Shown in pieces: positions 58,892-64,000 of a DNA stretch of 64,000 nucleotides. A program made the translations under genes and the position numbers. Below the pieces are notes generated by a model. The model was not told the DNA's origin. It saw nothing but the letters and a program-made list of their open reading frames with translations, and did no database searches. Position 1 is the first letter of the stretch, and each line of letters starts with the position of its first letter. Source of the DNA: Flavobacterium agri (GTDB lineage Bacteria > Bacteroidota > Bacteroidia > Flavobacteriales > Flavobacteriaceae); NCBI RefSeq assembly GCF_013401995.1, contig NZ_JACBJI010000008.1, forward strand, positions 5,886 through 69,885. The letters are read 5' to 3'.

Positions 58892-60880
58892 ATGAAATTC
58901 AACGTTGTTTCCGACTACAAACCGACCGGCGACCAGCCACAAGCCATAGAAAAACTCGCCCAGGGAATCCTTAACGGCGAAAAATTCCAGACGCTTTTGG
59001 GCGTGACGGGCTCGGGGAAGACATTCACGATGGCCAACGTCATCGAAAAAGTCGAAAAACCCACTTTGGTGCTCGCGCACAACAAGACGCTTGCAGCCCA
59101 ATTGTACTCGGAATTCAAGCAGTTTTTCCCCGAAAACGCCGTACAATATTTCGTTTCTTATTACGATTATTACCAGCCCGAGGCGTTCATTCCCGTGACC
59201 GGAACCTACATCGAGAAGGATTTGGCGATCAACGACGAACTCGAAAAAATGCGTTTGAGCACGACTTCCGCCTTGCTTTCCGGAAGGCGCGACATTATCG
59301 TGGTCTCGTCGGTTTCGTGTCTATACGGTATCGGAAACCCCGTCGAATTCCAGAAAAATGTGATTTCGATAAAACGAGGTGAGGTCATTTCGCGTACGAA
59401 ATTGCTGCATCGTCTCGTGCAAAGCCTTTATGCGCGCACCGAAGCCGATTTCACTCCGGGAACATTCCGCATAAAAGGCGACACGGTAGAAGTTTTTCCA
59501 AGTTATGGGGACGAGCCGTTCCGCATTCACTTTTTCGGGGATGAAATAGAAGAAATCGAAGCTTTTGACGCCAAGACATCGCAAGTGATCGAAAAATATA
59601 CGCGACTCAACATTTATCCGGCCAATATGTTCGTGACTTCGCCCGAAGTGTTGCAAAGCGCGATTTGGGACATCCAACAGGATTTGGTCAAGCAGGTCGA
59701 TTATTTCAAGTCGATCGGAAAACATCTCGAAGCCAAGCGATTGGAAGAGCGCACGAATTTCGACTTGGAAATGATTCGCGAACTCGGGTATTGCTCGGGA
59801 ATCGAAAACTATTCGCGCTACCTTGACCGACGTTTGCCCGGAACGCGTCCTTTCTGTCTTCTCGATTATTTCCCGAACGACTTTTTGATGGTCGTAGACG
59901 AAAGCCACGTGACGATTTCGCAGGTTTCGGCCATGTACGGAGGCGACCGTTCGCGAAAGGAAAACCTCGTCGAATACGGTTTCCGATTGCCCGCCGCTAT
60001 GGACAACCGACCGTTGAAGTTCGAGGAATTCGAGGCTTTGCAGAACCAGGTCGTATATGTTTCGGCCACACCGGCAGATTACGAATTGCAGAAATCGGAA
60101 GGAATTTACGTGGAGCAGATCATTCGCCCGACGGGACTTTTGGATCCGATCATCGAAGTGCGCCCGAGCAAGGACCAGATAGACGACCTGATCGAAGAAA
60201 TCCAACAACGCGTGGAGCTCGACGAACGCGTTTTGGTGACTACACTGACCAAGCGAATGGCCGAGGAATTGACCAAATATTTGACGAAAGTCTCGATCCG
60301 ATGCCGTTACATACATTCGGAAGTCGATACGCTGGAACGCGTCGAGATCATGCAGGATTTGAGAAAAGGTTTGTTCGACGTATTGATCGGTGTGAACCTG
60401 TTGCGCGAAGGTTTGGATTTACCCGAAGTTTCGCTTGTCGCGATTTTGGATGCAGACAAGGAAGGTTTCCTCAGAAGTAACCGTTCGTTGACGCAAACCG
60501 TCGGACGCGCCGCACGTAACGTGAACGGAAAGGCGATCATGTATGCCGATATCATCACGAATTCGATGCAAAAGACGATCGACGAGACGAACTACCGTCG
60601 CGAGAAGCAAATGGCGTACAACAAATTGCACAATCTCGAACCGAAAGCGCTCAACAAGAGTTTGGACAATGCGCTTGCCCGAAATTCGGTGGCGACCAAA
60701 TACCTCGAAAATCTTGCTCATAAAGCGTCCGAACCTGAACCGAAATACCTGTCCAAAACCGACGCCGACAAAAAAATCAAGGAATTGCGCAAAGCCATGG
60801 AAAAAGCGGCCAAAGAACTCGATTTCATGCAAGCCGCAAAATTGCGCGATGAAATCAAGGCGCTACAGGATGCATACTAG
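58892..60880 (+). CDS. uvrB: Excinuclease ABC subunit B
   Basis: 662 residues. It begins YKPTGDQPQAIEKL, with Walker A GVTGSGKT at 37-44. The DNA-binding beta-hairpin YYDYYQPEAF lies around 90-99. RRDIIVVSSVSCLYGIG, FLMVVDESHVT (motif II), VGRAARNVNG and a C-terminal UVR domain (KKIKELRKAMEKAAKELDF) complete the protein. It loads at lesions with UvrA and recruits UvrC in nucleotide excision repair. A TATCTTTG box at 58864-58871 is a likely promoter. Normal length, intact. Confidence 0.98.
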   Translation: MKFNVVSDYKPTGDQPQAIEKLAQGILNGEKFQTLLGVTGSGKTFTMANVIEKVEKPTLVLAHNKTLAAQLYSEFKQFFPENAVQYFVSYYDYYQPEAFIPVTGTYIEKDLAINDELEKMRLSTTSALLSGRRDIIVVSSVSCLYGIGNPVEFQKNVISIKRGEVISRTKLLHRLVQSLYARTEADFTPGTFRIKGDTVEVFPSYGDEPFRIHFFGDEIEEIEAFDAKTSQVIEKYTRLNIYPANMFVTSPEVLQSAIWDIQQDLVKQVDYFKSIGKHLEAKRLEERTNFDLEMIRELGYCSGIENYSRYLDRRLPGTRPFCLLDYFPNDFLMVVDESHVTISQVSAMYGGDRSRKENLVEYGFRLPAAMDNRPLKFEEFEALQNQVVYVSATPADYELQKSEGIYVEQIIRPTGLLDPIIEVRPSKDQIDDLIEEIQQRVELDERVLVTTLTKRMAEELTKYLTKVSIRCRYIHSEVDTLERVEIMQDLRKGLFDVLIGVNLLREGLDLPEVSLVAILDADKEGFLRSNRSLTQTVGRAARNVNGKAIMYADIITNSMQKTIDETNYRREKQMAYNKLHNLEPKALNKSLDNALARNSVATKYLENLAHKASEPEPKYLSKTDADKKIKELRKAMEKAAKELDFMQAAKLRDEIKALQDAY

Positions 60881-60922
60881 AGATGGCACGTTTGTTGTTT
60901 TGATCCGTTAAAATACCGAATC

Positions 60923-61342
60923 ATGAAAGCGATTTTGACTTTATTTATGGTTTTTCAAGCTTCGTTTGCGATGTTTTCACAAACAGAAGAACCTTTGAAA
61001 CCCAAAGGACCTTCGCGAATTCAGTTTGTAGAAAGCCCGAAAGACGCACAAGCGCTCGCGAGTCAGGACATTGCCGACAAGACTGCCGTACTCTATCTGC
61101 AAGGCGGATTCGCTGCAATCGCGTTCACGCAAGCCGACAAGAATTTCGAAAAGAAATATCGCGTAAAATATATCGATTTAGGCTGTGTCTCACCTGACCA
61201 CAAAATCGTGGACGCATACAATTCCGTAATATTTGAAGAATTGTCGAGAGTTTATGGAAAAAGCTGGCAAAACGAAATCCGCAAAGGCGTAATCGGATTT
61301 ACAAAATCAAAATCGGTCAAGGTCGTTGAAGCGAAACGATAA
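60923..61342 (+). CDS. Exported hypothetical protein (FEKKY-type)
   Basis: 139 residues with signal peptide MKAILTLFMVFQASFAMFSQ. The mature part, with TAVLYLQGGFAAIAFTQADKNFEKKYRVKYIDLGCVSPDH, is a small alpha+beta domain. It resembles short proteins found in many Flavobacteriaceae with an FEKKY core; the function is unknown. It lies 42 bp after uvrB and converges with the TerB-like gene. Confidence 0.7.
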   Translation: MKAILTLFMVFQASFAMFSQTEEPLKPKGPSRIQFVESPKDAQALASQDIADKTAVLYLQGGFAAIAFTQADKNFEKKYRVKYIDLGCVSPDHKIVDAYNSVIFEELSRVYGKSWQNEIRKGVIGFTKSKSVKVVEAKR

Positions 61343-61364
61343 TCTTTTTAAAAAAGCTTGTCCG

Positions 61365-61766
61365 TCAGTTTTGTTGTTCCTTAAAAATGCTGAATACGAG
61401 ATTCGGATCGAGAATCTTATATTCGGATTCTTTCATCAATCCCAAAATCCTTTTGGTCGCGGTCGGGTTCAATCCCATTTCTATAGCGATTTGGTTGATC
61501 GCCGATTGCTCGCGTTCGTGTACTTCTCCGTCGATGTGCATCAACAGCGCCAAACGATAAAACTGGTGGATGCGCTGCATTTCAGACTTGATCACGTGCG
61601 GCTTGGGTTCTTGGTGGAACAGGTCGTCGAACGCCTGCTTGTCTATTTTCAATTCGCTCGCGATAAGCGCCAGCAGTTGGTATTCGCGTGGATCGAGCTT
61701 ACCGTCGACGACCGAGAACTGTATCATGTCGAGCAGCAGGCTTAGTTTTTCTTCGTAATTATGCAT
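61365..61766 (-). CDS. TerB-like (tellurite-resistance/DUF533-type) protein
   Basis: 133 residues from ATG 61766 (MHNYEEKLSLLLDMIQFSVVDG). All-helical: DGKLDPREYQLLALIASELKIDKQAFDDLF and DGEVHEREQSAINQIAIEMGLNP are the two Asp/Glu-bearing TerB signatures that form a metal-binding site. An upstream frame extension to 61934 has no support and would overlap the divergent esterase gene. Cytoplasmic; in TerB families the role is linked to stress response, not proven here. Confidence 0.85.
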   Translation of the reverse strand: MHNYEEKLSLLLDMIQFSVVDGKLDPREYQLLALIASELKIDKQAFDDLFHQEPKPHVIKSEMQRIHQFYRLALLMHIDGEVHEREQSAINQIAIEMGLNPTATKRILGLMKESEYKILDPNLVFSIFKEQQN

Positions 61767-61818
61767 GTAAATCGTACTTTGCGCTAAATTACTTTTTTTG
61801 GACGGAATTCTTTTTGGC

Positions 61819-62607
61819 ATGCGGTTACAACTTTTCTGTTTTCTGTTTTTTTCGACGTTGGCCTTTGCGCAAAGCACAGCCTCAAAGCAAGTCTCGACTT
61901 TCGAGTTGGACGCGCCAACCTTGGGAACCACCAAAAAAATCTGGGTCTGGCTTCCGAAGGATTACGATGCCGTAAAAGACAACTATCCGGTGCTGTACAT
62001 GCATGACGCCCAAAATCTTTTTGATGCGAAAACCTCGTTCGTCGGCGAATGGAACGTAGATGAAACGCTCGAAAGCCTCAACGCCAAAGTGATCGTCGTC
62101 GGGATCGAACACGGCAACGAAAAGCGCATAGACGAGCTCACGCCTTTCAAGCACGAGAAATACGGTGGCGGAAAAGCCGATTCTTACCTCGACTTCATCG
62201 TTAAGACATTAAAACCCGAGATCGATAAGCGTTACCGTACCAAAACCGATGTGAAGAACACGGCCATCATGGGCAGTTCGCTTGGCGGATTGGTCTCATT
62301 TTATGCCGTATTGAAATATCCCGACGTATTCGGGAAAGCCGGTGTCTTCTCGCCTTCTTTCTGGTTTTCGAAAGACATTTACGCTTTTGCGGAACAAGCA
62401 CCCAAACTCAAAGCCAAGAAATTCTACTTTTTGTGCGGCGACAAAGAGGACGAAAACATGGTTCCGGATATGGAAAAAATGATTGCGATCGTCAAGTCGA
62501 AAAAAGCTTCGACCGAACAGAAAGTCGTTCAGGGCGGCCAACACAACGAGAAATTATGGCGCGAGCATTTCGCCGAAGCTTTCCTGTGGCTTTTTGGAAA
62601 GTCGTGA
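61819..62607 (+). CDS. Secreted esterase of the alpha/beta-hydrolase (esterase D/FrsA-like, PF00756) family
   Basis: 262 residues from ATG 61819 (MRLQLFCFLFFSTLAFAQ, signal peptide). LYMHDAQNLFDAKTSFVGEWNVDE is the family start. The nucleophile is S154 in IMGSSLGGLVSFYAV, with FLCGDKEDENMV for the acid and QGGQHNEKLWR for the His. Homologues cut feruloyl, siderophore or carbohydrate esters; the substrate is not visible. The gene is divergent from the TerB-like gene, with a 52 bp shared upstream region. Confidence 0.85.
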   Translation: MRLQLFCFLFFSTLAFAQSTASKQVSTFELDAPTLGTTKKIWVWLPKDYDAVKDNYPVLYMHDAQNLFDAKTSFVGEWNVDETLESLNAKVIVVGIEHGNEKRIDELTPFKHEKYGGGKADSYLDFIVKTLKPEIDKRYRTKTDVKNTAIMGSSLGGLVSFYAVLKYPDVFGKAGVFSPSFWFSKDIYAFAEQAPKLKAKKFYFLCGDKEDENMVPDMEKMIAIVKSKKASTEQKVVQGGQHNEKLWREHFAEAFLWLFGKS

Positions 62608-62637
62608 ACTTTGATCCGAATTGAAGCACTTTTTCCA

Positions 62638-62668
62638 AACCTCAAAGGTTTTGAAAACCTTTGAGGTT
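62638..62668. repeat. Perfect 31 bp palindrome after the esterase gene
   Basis: AACCTCAAAGGTTTT, one central G, then AAAACCTTTGAGGTT: a flawless 15 bp stem. It may act as terminator for the esterase or as a dispersed palindromic element of the genus. Confidence 0.75.
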
Positions 62669-62752
62669 TCTAAAAAGCAATTACAGACACAGCCCGAAAA
62701 ATCCCTTACCTTTACCAATGCGTTCCCGGCGGTACGTCCAAAAAACAAAAAC

Positions 62753-63163
62753 ATGAACAACAACGATATTTTCAAGAAGCTGCGTGTGGCACTTCAGTTG
62801 CGCGACGACCAGATCGTGGATATTTTACAACTTGTGGATTTTCGCATCTCGAAAGGCGAAATCGGGAATTTTTTCAGGAATGAAGACCATCCGAAATTCA
62901 TGGAATGCGGCGATCAGGTGTTGCGCAATTTCCTCAACGGATTGGTGATCCATTTGAGAGGAACGAGGGAAAACCCTAAAAACGCCGCCGAGGTAATCGC
63001 CAAAAACCAAGCCGAAGTAAAGACAGCCGCGAAAGGTATCAAGCCCAAAGAAACCGTTGCCAAAGTAGCTATCGCGAAAAATCCCGCTAAAAATTTCGTT
63101 CCCAAAAAAGCTCCCAAAAGTCCGGTAGAGAAAGTAAAATTCACGATCAAAAAGAAAAAGTGA
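62753..63163 (+). CDS. DUF1456 (YehS-like) protein
   Basis: 136 residues from ATG 62753 (MNNNDIFKKLRVALQLRDDQIVD). The frame opens earlier at 62621, but that segment includes the palindrome and no family similarity, and a TACCTTTA box lies at 62707. KKLRVALQLRDDQIVDILQL and GEIGNFFRNEDHPKFMECGDQVLRNFLNGL are one full copy and most of a second copy of the DUF1456 repeat. The tail is Lys/Ala-rich and may bind nucleic acid. Its stop overlaps the next start (TGATG), so translation is coupled. Confidence 0.85.
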   Translation: MNNNDIFKKLRVALQLRDDQIVDILQLVDFRISKGEIGNFFRNEDHPKFMECGDQVLRNFLNGLVIHLRGTRENPKNAAEVIAKNQAEVKTAAKGIKPKETVAKVAIAKNPAKNFVPKKAPKSPVEKVKFTIKKKK

Positions 63164-63987
63164 TGCGATTCGTGTACAGTATAACGCTGTTCCTGATTTT
63201 GGGTACGGCCAAACTTTCGGCCCAGGTCACCTACGCGACCGAAACCAATATTTCGTACTATGCAAAACCGACTGATGCTTACATAAAACAACGTTGCGTG
63301 CTCGATTTGTATTATCCGAAAAACACCAAAGATTTTGCAACGATAATCTGGTTTCACGGAGGCGGATTGACCGGAGGTGAAAAGGAAATCCCGAAAGCGC
63401 TCACAGAAAAAGGTTATGCCGTTGTCGGTGTGAATTACCGGTTGAGTCCGAAAGTGAAAGTCAAGGATTGCATTGAAGATGCGGCCACCGCGATCGCATG
63501 GGTTTTCTCGAACATTTCGAAATACGGCGGAAGCGACAACAACATTTTCGTTTCAGGTCATTCGGCCGGTGCTTATTTGGGCGCGATGACGGTACTCGAC
63601 AAAAAATGGCTTGCGAAATACGACATCGATCCGAATAAAGTAGCCGGATTGATTCCGTTCAGCGGACAGATGATCACGCATTTCACGGCGCGCAAAGAAA
63701 AAGGGATTGGCGAGAAACAACCGCTTATAGATGAGTTCGCGCCTTTGTCATTCGTTCGTGCCGACGCGCCTCCGATGTTGCTCATCACAGGCGATCGCGA
63801 ACTTGAAATGTTAGGCCGATACGAGGAAAACGCTTACATGGCGCGTATGATGAAACTCGTCGGGCACAAGGAAACCCGTTTGATCGAAATCGGCGGATAC
63901 GGGCACAATATGGCCGAACCCGCGTATCCGATCTTACTGAACGAGATGAAACGCATCCTCGACCAACAAACAAAGCAAACCAATTAA
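63163..63987 (+). CDS. Secreted alpha/beta hydrolase (BD-FAE/carboxylesterase type)
   Basis: 274 residues from ATG 63163; a GTG one codon earlier would also work. The signal peptide MRFVYSITLFLILGTAKLSAQ has a cleavage site after SAQ. The oxyanion motif HGGG is at 65-68, the nucleophile S134 is in VSGHSAGAYLGAM, and the likely acid and His are in ITGDRELEML and IGGYGHNMAEP. It resembles bacterial esterases that release ferulate or acetyl groups from polysaccharide. It ends near the window edge, complete. Confidence 0.88.
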   Translation: MRFVYSITLFLILGTAKLSAQVTYATETNISYYAKPTDAYIKQRCVLDLYYPKNTKDFATIIWFHGGGLTGGEKEIPKALTEKGYAVVGVNYRLSPKVKVKDCIEDAATAIAWVFSNISKYGGSDNNIFVSGHSAGAYLGAMTVLDKKWLAKYDIDPNKVAGLIPFSGQMITHFTARKEKGIGEKQPLIDEFAPLSFVRADAPPMLLITGDRELEMLGRYEENAYMARMMKLVGHKETRLIEIGGYGHNMAEPAYPILLNEMKRILDQQTKQTN

Positions 63988-64000
63988 AAACAATAAGTAT

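Noticed and set aside
59321..60316. 331-codon open frame on the minus strand
   Set aside because: Antisense to uvrB, a certain gene; no family features.

Overview
The window reads as a chromosome segment of a Bacteroidota bacterium, most likely Flavobacteriaceae (Flavobacterium-like). The evidence is two gliding-motility-type (T9SS type B) C-terminal domains and one T9SS type A sorting domain, a TonB receptor paired with a DUF4249 lipoprotein, a long-form NusB next to DUF1573 and YajC, a DUF3276 PUR-like protein, a cyclophilin-FKBP fusion, and TAnnTTTG-type promoter boxes with almost no Shine-Dalgarno signal. No tRNA, rRNA or CRISPR array was seen.

Layout. (1) 1-18.4 kb is an AT-rich accessory island. 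It opens with five small genes, four encoding exported, lipoprotein or membrane proteins and one broken (1-3.6 kb), each separated by a related, structured 80-170 bp intergenic repeat; the layout resembles an integron-type cassette array. A 1055-residue GHKL-ATPase/nuclease-like protein follows, then a type I restriction-modification operon in the order hsdM-hsdS-X-hsdR. X is an unrecognised 345-residue protein with a HEPN-like RNase motif, sitting where the anticodon nuclease gene prrC sits in the EcoprrI locus. Two more copies of the intergenic repeat flank a SnoaL-like gene, followed by a frameshifted membrane-anchored UvrD/HelD-type helicase. (2) 18.4-28.9 kb holds secreted T9SS proteins, small lipoproteins, DUF1801, a DHFR-like protein, a frameshifted DUF1569 gene and the dual immunophilin. 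(3) 28.9-46.4 kb is core metabolism: glgC-glgA, a CsaA-like protein, DUF3276, an ABC exporter, leucine dehydrogenase, nusB-DUF1573-yajC, pepT, alkD, a GH3 glucosidase, a GT39 transferase and a CREST-type membrane hydrolase. (4) 46.4-64 kb holds a DinB protein, one AT-rich AlbA/Schlafen-like gene that looks imported, trmD-rplS, monomeric icd, a TonB receptor-DUF4249-gliding protein set, thiamine pyrophosphokinase, a Nudix hydrolase, uvrB and several exported hydrolases.

How the parts may work together. The hsd genes, the HEPN candidate and the GHKL protein together look like a defence island. The HEPN protein could be a toxin held in check by the R-M complex and released when that complex is disabled; this is inference from gene order and one motif. 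The cassette-like genes each appear to carry their own promoter inside the repeat, so they would be expressed independently. Three genes carry single-base indels, so either the island is decaying or the assembly has a few homopolymer errors.
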